In this document: one piece after another, positions 53,761-61,467 of the stretch
Layout of the letters: each line of letters begins with the position of its first letter
Numbering within the stretch: the first letter of the stretch is position 1
Position numbers and translations under genes: made by a program
Source of the DNA: Streptomyces sp. ATexAB-D23
GTDB lineage: Bacteria > Actinomycetota > Actinomycetes > Streptomycetales > Streptomycetaceae
DNA: 64,000 nt
Assembly: GCF_000373645.1 (NCBI RefSeq)
Contig: NZ_KB892046.1
Span: forward strand, 1-64,000
Reading direction: 5' to 3'
Notes under the pieces: generated by a model
The model's database searches: none
Told to the model about the DNA's origin: nothing
The model's input: the letters and a program-made list of their open reading frames with translations, nothing else

Positions 53761-54030
53761 TCACCCCCGCCCGACCGGGCCGCCACCGTCCACGACCTCG
53801 ATCGCCCCGGTCAGCGCCGCCGCGCGGATCGTCTCGCGCAGCGCGCCGCAGCCCTCGAAAGCCGGAGCCGTCGTGTCGCGTTCCGCGCAGGCGGCCACGG
53901 CCGGGGCGTCCCACTGCACGCTCGTCTGCTGCCAGCTGCTCTTGCGCACCAGGACCCGCGCGGCGCACCGCTCGCAGGACAGCGGCCGCATCGGGGCGCC
54001 GTCGGCGAGCCGGTTGTCGACCCGCGTCAC
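53761..54030 (-). CDS. Small cysteine-rich protein coupled to kshA
   Basis: The 89-aa protein starts at GTG 54030, overlapping the kshA stop (GTGA). It reads MTRVDNRLADGAPMRPLSCERCAARVLVRKSSWQQTSVQWD and continues with further cysteines in VAACAERD and EGCGALRE. Four cysteines, two as CxxC, could bind zinc or an iron-sulfur cluster. I do not recognise a named family. The coupling suggests it helps the Rieske oxygenase, for example as an electron carrier or assembly factor; this is inference. Confidence 0.75.
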   Translation of the reverse strand: MTRVDNRLADGAPMRPLSCERCAARVLVRKSSWQQTSVQWDAPAVAACAERDTTAPAFEGCGALRETIRAAALTGAIEVVDGGGPVGRG

Positions 54031-55184
54031 GCCGGCCCTCCCGCCGCCGCGGCCCTGCGGGCGAGGTTCGCCTCGACCTCCTTCTGCCACGCCTCGACGG
54101 GCCGGGTGGTGTCCAGCTCGAACTCGAAGCGGTCGGTCATCTCCGGCCGCACATCGGCCACGTCCACGTAGAACTGCTCGTACCAGCGCCGCAGCTGGTA
54201 GACCGGGCCGTCCTCCTCGCAGAGCAGCGGGTTGTCGATGCGCGCCTTGTTCTTCCAGATCTCGATGTCCTGCTCGAACCCGAGCTTGATGAACTGCGCC
54301 ATCCCGGAGGCCAGCTGGTCGGCCGCCTCGCCCCGCATGGCGGGCGAGCGCCGCACGATGATCCCGTACTGGAGGATGAACCGGTCCGCGTCGACCGGAT
54401 AGTGACAGTTGATCAGGACGCAGTCCACGTCGCCGGTCTCGTAGTGGTACGTCAGGTCGTCGATCATGAACGACGGGCCGTGGTACGAGGCGACCGAGGT
54501 GCTGCCGATCGTCTTCTGCTGCTTGCCGTCCTCCTGGGGCCGGGCGTCGGGGCGGCCGGTGGCGCGCATGCGCTGGGTGGCGGTGTGCCCCTCGAAGACG
54601 TTCTCGAAGTACGTCGGGAAGGAGTAGTGGACGTAGAAGAAGTGGGCCATGTCCACCACGTTGTCCACGACTTCGCGGCAGTTGGCGTCCACGACGGTCT
54701 CGTACCAGAGCCAGTCGGTCCACTCGTCGCTCGTCGCGCCCCCGATGCGGGGGATACGCACGTCGTCGGGCGGCGGGTTGCCCTCCGGGTCGTTCCAGAC
54801 GAAGAGCATCCCGTCCTGGTCCAGCGTTCGCCAGGCCGCCGTACGGGCCCGCAGCGGCACCCGCTTGGAGTACGGGATCTGCTTGCAGCGGCCGTCGCCG
54901 CCCCAGCGCCAGTCGTGGAACGGGCAGGCGACCTGGTCGCCCTTGACGGTGCCCTGCGAGAGGTCGCCGCCCATGTGGCGGCAGTGGGCGTCCAGGACGT
55001 TGAGGGTGCCGTCCCCCGCCTGGAACACCACGAGCTGCTGCCCGAAGGCGTGGACCGCGTGCGGCTCGCCGTCCTTGTACTTCTCCGACAGGCCCAGGCA
55101 GTGCCAGCCGCGTGCGAAACGGGCGGGTGCCGCGGTGGCCTCGATGGCCCTGACGTCGTCGTGTGCCGACTCGACTGCGCTCAC
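54027..55184 (-). CDS. kshA: Rieske oxygenase of 3-ketosteroid 9-alpha-hydroxylase, KshA-like
   Basis: The 385-aa protein has a Rieske domain with Cys68-x-His70 and Cys87-x2-His90 and a catalytic domain with DNVVDMAHFFYVHYSFP, where His181 and His186 bind the mononuclear iron. This helix closely follows the KshA pattern. It hydroxylates C9 of 3-ketosteroids, which with KstD opens ring B. The start GTG 55184 gives a protein of family length. It has its own promoter with the shared dyad element. Confidence 0.87.
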   Translation of the reverse strand: MSAVESAHDDVRAIEATAAPARFARGWHCLGLSEKYKDGEPHAVHAFGQQLVVFQAGDGTLNVLDAHCRHMGGDLSQGTVKGDQVACPFHDWRWGGDGRCKQIPYSKRVPLRARTAAWRTLDQDGMLFVWNDPEGNPPPDDVRIPRIGGATSDEWTDWLWYETVVDANCREVVDNVVDMAHFFYVHYSFPTYFENVFEGHTATQRMRATGRPDARPQEDGKQQKTIGSTSVASYHGPSFMIDDLTYHYETGDVDCVLINCHYPVDADRFILQYGIIVRRSPAMRGEAADQLASGMAQFIKLGFEQDIEIWKNKARIDNPLLCEEDGPVYQLRRWYEQFYVDVADVRPEMTDRFEFELDTTRPVEAWQKEVEANLARRAAAAGGPA

Positions 55185-55227
55185 GTTGCTCTCATCCCCT
55201 TCGAGGACCCTGGTCTCCGAGTCCCGG

Positions 55228-55278
55228 ACGCTAGGCCCGCGTTCCGGTGCGCGGGCGGGGGAGTCCCACTGACCGGTA
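55228..55278 (-). promoter_or_regulatory. Shared steroid-cluster promoter element, copy B (kshA)
   Basis: Read on the plus strand, TCCCA-CTGAC-CGGTA (55264-55278). On the minus strand the central pentamer is followed by exactly 35 nt and TAGCGT (55233-55228), leading to kshA. No -35 box is seen. Confidence 0.65.
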
Positions 55279-55440
55279 CCCGGCTCCTCCCGCCCGCCGG
55301 CGGCCCGTCCCGGTCGGTGGGACGGCGCACGAGCCCCGGCGCGGGGCGCGCGTACAGTCCGCCGCCCCGTCCGACGGCACACACCGTGAAGGAGCCCCGC
55401 GGAGAGGGCCTCGGCCACTGAGCGGGACTGGCCCTTGCCT

Positions 55441-55471
55441 GGTTCGAGAATGAATTCTAGTTTTCGAATCC
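55441..55471 (+). promoter_or_regulatory. AT-rich dyad before the thiolase operon
   Basis: GGTTCGAGAA (55441-55450) and TTTTCGAATCC (55461-55471) form an imperfect inverted repeat. It includes AATGAATTCTAGTTTTC (55449-55465), the reverse complement of the 17-mer in front of the IclR gene with one mismatch. It lies about 45 nt before the thiolase ATG. The remainder of the 331-nt divergent gap holds only copy B. Confidence 0.55.
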
Positions 55472-55515
55472 CAGCTTCCCGGCCCCCACGGGCCCCGCAC
55501 ACCTTACGGAGAGCC

Positions 55516-56676
55516 ATGACCGAGGCCGTCATCGTCGAAGCCGCGCGCACACCGGTCGGCCGGCGCCGCGGCGTCCTGTCCGGGCTCCACCCGGCGCAGC
55601 TCCTCGGGCTCGCCCAGAAGGGCCTGGTGGAGCGCGCCGGCATCGCACCGGACACCGTCGAACAGGTCATCGGCGGCTGCGTCACCCAGGCCGGCGAGCA
55701 GTCCAACAACGTGACCCGCACCGCCTGGCTGCACGCCGGGCTCCCGCAGACCACCGCCTGCACCTCCATCGACTGCGCCTGCGGCTCCTCCCAGCAGGCC
55801 GTCCACCTCGTCGCGGGCCTCATCGCCTCCGGCGCGATCGAGACCGGCATCGGCTGCGGAGTCGAGTCCATGAGCCGCGTCTTCCTCGGCGCCGCGCTCA
55901 CCCCCGGCAACGGCTCCCCGGTCCCGGAGGACTGGACCGTGGACATGCCCGACCAGTTCACCGCCGCCGAACGCATCGCCCGCAACCGTGGCATCACCAG
56001 GGCCGACGCCGACGCCCTCGGCCTCGCTTCCCAGCAGAAGGCCGCCCGCGCCTGGGCCGAAGGGCGCTTCGACACACAGATCATCGAGGTCCGGGCCCCT
56101 GTCACCGGCCCCGAGGGCCCCACCGGGGCGACCGCGTCCGTCACCCGCGACCAGGGGCTGCGCGACACCACCCCCGAGGCGCTGGCCGCACTGCGCCCGG
56201 TCCTGCCCGACGGCATCCACACCGCGGGGAACTCCTCGCAGATCAGCGACGGCGCCGCCGCCGTCCTGCTGATGAGCCGCGAGCGCGCCGCCCGCGAAGG
56301 ACTGCGCCCGCGCGCCCGGATCGTCGCCTCCGCCATGGTCGGCTCCGACCCGTACTACCACCTCGACGGCCCCGTCGCGGCTACCGAACGGGTCCTGCGC
56401 AGCGCCGGGATGACCCTCGCCGACATCGACCTCGTGGAGATCAACGAGGCGTTCGCCTCCGTCGTCCTGTCCTGGGCCCAGGTCCACAAGGCCGACCTGG
56501 ACAAGGTCAACGTCAACGGCGGCGCCATCGCGCTCGGACACGCCGTCGGCTCCACCGGAGCCCGGCTGATCACCCAGGCCCTGCACGAGCTGGAGCGCAC
56601 CGGCAGGTCCACCGCGCTGATCACCATGTGCGCCGGCGGCGCGCACGCGACCGCCACCATCATCGAACGCATCTGA
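55516..56676 (+). CDS. Acetyl-CoA C-acyltransferase (thiolase)
   Basis: The 386-aa protein has the thiolase active-site cysteine in CTSIDCACGSSQQAV near residue 88, NEAFAS near 320, GGAIALGHAVGSTGAR near 345 and the second cysteine in MCAGGAHATATI near 378. It cleaves beta-ketoacyl-CoA in beta-oxidation of a steroid side chain or ring fragment (FadA5/FadA6 type). ATG 55516 follows GGAGAG. It starts a five-gene operon. Which fadA it equals cannot be decided here. Confidence 0.87.
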   Translation: MTEAVIVEAARTPVGRRRGVLSGLHPAQLLGLAQKGLVERAGIAPDTVEQVIGGCVTQAGEQSNNVTRTAWLHAGLPQTTACTSIDCACGSSQQAVHLVAGLIASGAIETGIGCGVESMSRVFLGAALTPGNGSPVPEDWTVDMPDQFTAAERIARNRGITRADADALGLASQQKAARAWAEGRFDTQIIEVRAPVTGPEGPTGATASVTRDQGLRDTTPEALAALRPVLPDGIHTAGNSSQISDGAAAVLLMSRERAAREGLRPRARIVASAMVGSDPYYHLDGPVAATERVLRSAGMTLADIDLVEINEAFASVVLSWAQVHKADLDKVNVNGGAIALGHAVGSTGARLITQALHELERTGRSTALITMCAGGAHATATIIERI

Positions 56677-56686
56677 GGGGCGCCCC

Positions 56687-58882
56687 ATGACCATCGGACT
56701 CACCGAGGAGCACCTCGACCTGCGCGACGCCGTGCGCGCCTACACCGCCCGGCACATCACCGAGGACACCCTCCACGCGGCGGCCGACGCCGACAAGGAG
56801 ATCCTCCCCGCCCACTGGAGCGGCCTCGCCGCACAGGGCCTCCTCGGGCTGCACCTGCCCGAGGAGGACGGCGGCGCCGGCTACGGGCTCCTCGAACTCG
56901 CCGTCGTCACCGAGGAACTGGGCCGCGCCACCGCCCCCGGCCCCTTCCTGCCGACGACCCTCGCGTCGGCCGTCCTGCACACCGCCGGACACCGCACCCA
57001 CCTCGCCCCGCTCGCCGCCGGCAGCACGCTCGGCGCGGTCGGGCTCGACGCGGGCACCCTCGCGCTGACCCGCGCCGCCGACGGCACGGTCACGGTCACC
57101 GGAACCTCGGGGCTCGTCGTCGGCGGCCACCTCGCCGACGTGTTCGTCCTGCCCGCGTCCGACGGCGCCACCACCACCTGGCTGGTGCTGCCACGCGCCG
57201 TCGTCGACACCGCCGACGTCCGCAGCCACGACCTGACCCGCCGCTCGTCCCGCGTGACGGCGCACTCCGTGCGCGTCCCGGCCGCCGACCTGCTCGGCCT
57301 CGACCCGCGGACGCCCCGCGACCTCGCCGCGGTCCTGTTCGCCGCCGAGGCCGCCGGCCTCGCCGACCACTGCGTCACCACCGCCGCCGAGTACGCCCGG
57401 GTCCGCGAGCAGTTCGGCCACCCCATCGGCGCCTTCCAGGGCGTCAAACACCGCTGCGCCCGCATGCTCGCTCGGGCCGAACAGGCCCGCGCCTGCGCCT
57501 GGGACGCCGCCCGCGCGACCGCACCCGGCGGCACGGACGACCCCCGGGAGGCCTCGCTGACCGCCGCCGTCGCCGCGGCGGTCGCCGTCGACGCCGCCTT
57601 CGACGTGGCGAAGGACTGCGTCCAGGTGCTCGGCGGCATCGGCTTCACCTGGGAGCACCCGGCGCACCTCGCGCTGCGCCGGGCCCAGACCCTGCGCATC
57701 ACGCTCGGTCCCTCCGCCGCCTGGCGCCGCCGCGTCGCCGCCCTCACCCTGGACGGGGTCCGCCGCCCGCTGGGAGTGGAGCTGCCGCCGGAGGCCGAGG
57801 ACGAGCGCGAGGGCATCCGTGCCGAACTCCGGGCGGCCCGGGTGCTGGAGGGCAAGGAGCGCACCGACCACCTCGCCGCCCACGGCTACACCGCGCCCCA
57901 TCTGCCGGTGCCCTGGGGCAAGGGGGCGGGGCCGGTGACGCAACTGGTCATCGCCGAGGAACTGGCGGCCGCCGGGCTCACCCCCGTGGACATGATCATC
58001 GGCGGCTGGGTGGTGCCCACCCTCATCGCCCACGGCGACCCGGCCCAGCAGGAGCGGTTCCTCGCCCCGAGCCTGCGCGGCGATCTCGCCTGGTGCCAGC
58101 TGTTCAGCGAACCGGGCGCCGGCTCCGACCTGGCCGGCCTCACCACCCGCGCCGAGAAGGTGGACGGCGGCTGGCGCGTCACCGGTCAGAAGGTGTGGAC
58201 GTCCATGGCCGTCGACGCCCACTGGGGCGTCCTGCTCGCCCGTACCGACACCGACGTGCCCAAGCACAAGGGCATCTCCTACTTCCTGCTCGACATGACG
58301 AGCCCAGGCATCGAGATCCGGCCGCTGCGGCAGATCACCGGCGACGCCGAGTTCAACGAGGTGTTCCTCGACGGGGTGTTCATCCCCGACGACCTCCTCG
58401 TGGCCGGCCCCGGCGACGGCTGGAAGCTCGCCAGGACCACCCTCGCCAACGAACGCGTCGCCCTGTCCCACGACTCGGTCGGCTCCGGCGCCGAAGCGCT
58501 GCTGGAGATCGCCGCCGCCCTGGACGGGCTCGACGACGAACAGCTCACCACGCTCGGCGCCCACCTCTGCGACGCGCAGACCGGCGCCGTCCTCGCCCTG
58601 CGTACCACCCTGCGCAGCGTCTCCGGGCAGCAGCCGGGCGCCGAGGCGTCCGTCGCGAAGCTGCTCGGCGTCGAACACCAGCAGCGGGTCTGGGAGACCT
58701 GCATGGACTGGCAGGGCACCGCCGCGCTCAGCGGCGAGGGCGAACGCCACGACACCACCTGGATGTTCCTCAACTCCCGCTGCCTGTCCATCGCGGGCGG
58801 GACGACGGAGGTCCAGCTGAACATCATCGGCGAGCGCATGCTCGGCCTGCCCCGCGACCCCGAGCCCACCCGGAAAGGCTGA
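56687..58882 (+). CDS. Fused double acyl-CoA dehydrogenase, FadE34-like
   Basis: The 731-aa protein holds two acyl-CoA dehydrogenase units in one chain. The first (1-360) has GLLGLHLPEEDGGAGYGLLELAVVTEELGRATAPGPFLPT and VQVLGGIGFTWEHPAHLALRRA. The second (about 365-731) has WCQLFSEPGAGSDLAGLTTRA and the FAD-linked C-terminal SIAGGTTEVQLNIIGERMLGL. The length and layout match FadE34 (ChsE3), which dehydrogenates steroid side-chain CoA esters. It lies 10 nt behind the thiolase. Confidence 0.88.
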   Translation: MTIGLTEEHLDLRDAVRAYTARHITEDTLHAAADADKEILPAHWSGLAAQGLLGLHLPEEDGGAGYGLLELAVVTEELGRATAPGPFLPTTLASAVLHTAGHRTHLAPLAAGSTLGAVGLDAGTLALTRAADGTVTVTGTSGLVVGGHLADVFVLPASDGATTTWLVLPRAVVDTADVRSHDLTRRSSRVTAHSVRVPAADLLGLDPRTPRDLAAVLFAAEAAGLADHCVTTAAEYARVREQFGHPIGAFQGVKHRCARMLARAEQARACAWDAARATAPGGTDDPREASLTAAVAAAVAVDAAFDVAKDCVQVLGGIGFTWEHPAHLALRRAQTLRITLGPSAAWRRRVAALTLDGVRRPLGVELPPEAEDEREGIRAELRAARVLEGKERTDHLAAHGYTAPHLPVPWGKGAGPVTQLVIAEELAAAGLTPVDMIIGGWVVPTLIAHGDPAQQERFLAPSLRGDLAWCQLFSEPGAGSDLAGLTTRAEKVDGGWRVTGQKVWTSMAVDAHWGVLLARTDTDVPKHKGISYFLLDMTSPGIEIRPLRQITGDAEFNEVFLDGVFIPDDLLVAGPGDGWKLARTTLANERVALSHDSVGSGAEALLEIAAALDGLDDEQLTTLGAHLCDAQTGAVLALRTTLRSVSGQQPGAEASVAKLLGVEHQQRVWETCMDWQGTAALSGEGERHDTTWMFLNSRCLSIAGGTTEVQLNIIGERMLGLPRDPEPTRKG

Positions 58883-58883
58883 C

Positions 58884-59777
58884 ATGCCCATCGACCGCGA
58901 CAAGGCGCTGACCGCGGACCCCGCCGTCCGCACGATCCACTGGACCACCCGCGACGTCCTCCTCTACCACCTGAGCCTCGGAGCGGGCGCCGACCCGGCC
59001 ACCGGGCCCGAGCTCCACCTGACCTACGAGAACGGCCTCACCGTGCTCCCCACCTTCGCCGTGGTGGCCGGCTCCGGGATCTCCGCGGGCGAGGCGGAGC
59101 CGCCCGGATTCCACCTGCCCGGCATCGACATCGACCTGCGGGCCGTCCTGCACGCGGGCCAGGAGCTGCGGGTCCACCGGCCGCTGCCCGCCTCCGGCAC
59201 CGCGACGCTCACCTCCCGCGTGGCCGAGGTGTGGGACAAGGGCAAGGCGGCCCTCATCGTCCTGGAGTCCGCCGCGACCGGACCGGCCGGCGAACCCCTG
59301 TGGACCTCCACCACCCGGATCTGGGCGCGCGGCGAGGGCGGCTTCAGCCACGACCCCGGCCCCGACGAGGAGCCGGTGACACCGCCGGACCGCCCGGCCG
59401 ACGCCGTCGTCACCTCCCCCACCACACCCCAGCAGGCCCTGTGGTACCGGCTCAACGGCGACCTCAACCCGCTGCACGCCGACCCGGAGTTCGCCCGCGC
59501 GGCCGGGCTCGACCGGCCGATCCTGCACGGCCTCGCCTCGTACGGACTGGTCTGCAAGGCCCTGGTCGACGGGGTCCTGGACGGCGACGCCGGCCGGCTC
59601 ACCCACCTCGCCGTGCGCTTCGCCGGCCCCCTCGTCCCCGGCGAGTCCCTCACCACCTCCGTATGGCGCGACGGCCCTTCCGCCGATGGCACCGAACGGC
59701 TCGTGCTGCACACGTCCTGCCCCGAACGCGACGGGGCGCCCGTGCTCACCCACGCGACGGCGACGGTGACCGCGTGA
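58884..59777 (+). CDS. MaoC-type enoyl-CoA hydratase
   Basis: The 297-aa protein is a double hot-dog hydratase. The hydratase-2 motif is WYRLNGDLNPLHADPEFARAAGLDRPILHG (about residues 188-217) with the catalytic Asp-His pair. It adds water to a 2-enoyl-CoA. It begins 1 nt after the FadE34-like gene and fits the step following dehydrogenation. Confidence 0.87.
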   Translation: MPIDRDKALTADPAVRTIHWTTRDVLLYHLSLGAGADPATGPELHLTYENGLTVLPTFAVVAGSGISAGEAEPPGFHLPGIDIDLRAVLHAGQELRVHRPLPASGTATLTSRVAEVWDKGKAALIVLESAATGPAGEPLWTSTTRIWARGEGGFSHDPGPDEEPVTPPDRPADAVVTSPTTPQQALWYRLNGDLNPLHADPEFARAAGLDRPILHGLASYGLVCKALVDGVLDGDAGRLTHLAVRFAGPLVPGESLTTSVWRDGPSADGTERLVLHTSCPERDGAPVLTHATATVTA

Positions 59778-60421
59778 TGAGCGACAGCCCGGCGCACACC
59801 GCGCCCGCCGAAGGCCCCCGCCTGGTCGCCGAGCCGCACAAGGACGGTGTCGACGCCGCCGTGGCGGCGGCCCGCCGGGTCGTCGACGCCCTGCTGCACG
59901 CCGGGGACGGGACCGGCGCCGACATGGAGGAGATCGCCGGCCGGCTCGACGCCGTCGCGGACGGCCTCACGGAGGGGGCGCCCGCCCTGCGCGAACGCCT
60001 CGCCGAGATGTGGCGCGGCGAGGGAGTCACCCGCCACGACCCCGTCACCGGACCGGAGAACGCCCTCGCGCCCCCGCTCACCCTGCGCGGTCTGGAGGAC
60101 GGCTCCGTCGAAGGCGTCGTCACGCTCGGCCTGCCCTACCAGGGGCCGCCGGGACATGTGCACGGCGGCGTCTCGGCGCTCCTGCTCGACCACACCCTCG
60201 GGGTCGCCAACCACTGGGGCGGCACCTCCGGGATGACCGCCGAACTGACCCTGCGCTATCTGCGGCCCACCCCGCTGTTCGAACCGCTGACCGTCACCGG
60301 CCGGCAGGTATCGGTGGACGGCCGGCGCATCCGTACGGTCGGTGAGATCACCGCCGGGGGCACCGCCTGCGTCACCGCCGAGGGGCTGTTCATCGCCAAA
60401 CAGCTGCCCAGGCCGAGCTGA
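59777..60421 (+). CDS. PaaI-type hot-dog thioesterase
   Basis: The 214-aa protein has an N-terminal helical part of about 85 residues and a C-terminal hot-dog domain with PYQGPPGHVHGGVSALLLDHTLG and LTLRYLRPTPLFEPLTVTG. It should release a CoA ester, perhaps to recover CoA from a dead-end steroid intermediate. ATG 59777 overlaps the MaoC stop (TGATG). Confidence 0.82.
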   Translation: MSDSPAHTAPAEGPRLVAEPHKDGVDAAVAAARRVVDALLHAGDGTGADMEEIAGRLDAVADGLTEGAPALRERLAEMWRGEGVTRHDPVTGPENALAPPLTLRGLEDGSVEGVVTLGLPYQGPPGHVHGGVSALLLDHTLGVANHWGGTSGMTAELTLRYLRPTPLFEPLTVTGRQVSVDGRRIRTVGEITAGGTACVTAEGLFIAKQLPRPS

Positions 60422-60434
60422 GGGGGCGGGAGAG

Positions 60435-61196
60435 ATGGGACATCTCGACGGCAGGGTCGCGGTCGTCACCGGGGCCGGTCAGGGCGTCGGGCAGGGCATC
60501 GCCCTCGCCCTCGCCTCCGAAGGAGCCTCGGTGGCCGTCGTCGGCCGGACCGCGGCCAAGCTGGACGCCACCTGCGCGCTGCTGCGCGAGCGCGGGGCGA
60601 GGGCCGAACCCTTCGTGCTCGACGTCCTGGACACCGGGCGCATCCCCACTGTGGTCGGGGACGTCGCCGAGCGCTTCGGCCGCATCGACATCCTCGTCAA
60701 CAACGCCTACAGCGGCTGCTACGGTCCGCTCCTGTCGCTGAGCGACGAGCAGTTCCGGCGGGGCTTCGAGAGCGGTCCGTTCGCGGCACTCGCCCTGATG
60801 AAGGCCGCGCACCCGCACCTGAAACGGGACGGCGGCGGCTCGGTCGTCAACCTCGTCACCTCCGCCATGGTCCGCTGGGACCTGAGCACCTACGGGGCGT
60901 ACGCGGCAGCCAAGTCCGCGCTCCGCTCCCTGACCCGGGCCGCCGCGAGCGAGTGGGGCCGCGACGGAATCCGGGTCAACTCCATCGCCCCGCACGCCGC
61001 CTCACCCGCCTACGCGGGCTGGCAGGAGGCCAACCCCGAGGAGGCCGCCGCGTTCTGCGAGTCCATCCCGCTGGGGTACGTGGGCGACTGCGAGCAGGAC
61101 ATCGGCCGGGCCGTGGCGATGCTGTGCGGCCCGGACGCCCGCTACCTGACCGGCGCCACGATCCCGCTCGACGGCGGCCAGGCCAACTTCGGCTGA
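60435..61196 (+). CDS. Short-chain dehydrogenase/reductase
   Basis: The 253-aa classical SDR has TGAGQGVGQG for the cofactor, NNAYSG, a serine near residue 140 (VTSAMV) and YGAYAAAKSAL with the catalytic Tyr-x3-Lys. In this operon it probably oxidises the beta-hydroxyacyl-CoA that the MaoC hydratase makes, feeding the thiolase. A hydroxysteroid substrate is the alternative. ATG 60435 follows GGGAGAG. Confidence 0.86.
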   Translation: MGHLDGRVAVVTGAGQGVGQGIALALASEGASVAVVGRTAAKLDATCALLRERGARAEPFVLDVLDTGRIPTVVGDVAERFGRIDILVNNAYSGCYGPLLSLSDEQFRRGFESGPFAALALMKAAHPHLKRDGGGSVVNLVTSAMVRWDLSTYGAYAAAKSALRSLTRAAASEWGRDGIRVNSIAPHAASPAYAGWQEANPEEAAAFCESIPLGYVGDCEQDIGRAVAMLCGPDARYLTGATIPLDGGQANFG

Positions 61197-61212
61197 CCGG
61201 TCCGGAGCCGTC

Positions 61213-61263
61213 TCCCGGTCAGCGGGACAGCCTCGTCGCAGCGGCCCCGGCCACGGCTAGCGT
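61213..61263 (+). promoter_or_regulatory. Shared steroid-cluster promoter element, copy C
   Basis: TCCCG-GTCAG-CGGGA (61213-61227), a perfect dyad in this copy, is followed by exactly 35 nt from the central pentamer to TAGCGT (61258-61263). The start of transcription would be near 61270, about 200 nt before the ligase start. Confidence 0.65.
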
Positions 61264-61467
61264 CGCTCCCGGCGCGGCGCGGACCGGGGTCCGGCCGCCG
61301 GGCGGACAGACCGCCGCCCCGGGGCGCCGGACCGGCCCGCGGACCCCCGCCGCCCGCCGGCCCGCGCCACGCCCGCGCCCCCTTCCGGCGCACCGCCCCA
61401 CGACACCCCGCGCCCCGTCCGCGTACCGACACCGGCAGACCCGTCCACCGGGTGAGAGGGACCGACA

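Noticed and set aside
55676..56676. Thiolase as a dead enzyme because its last motif reads CAGGAHA and not CxGGGxG
   Set aside because: Both catalytic cysteines and the histidines are present, and I recall similar endings in actinobacterial steroid thiolases.
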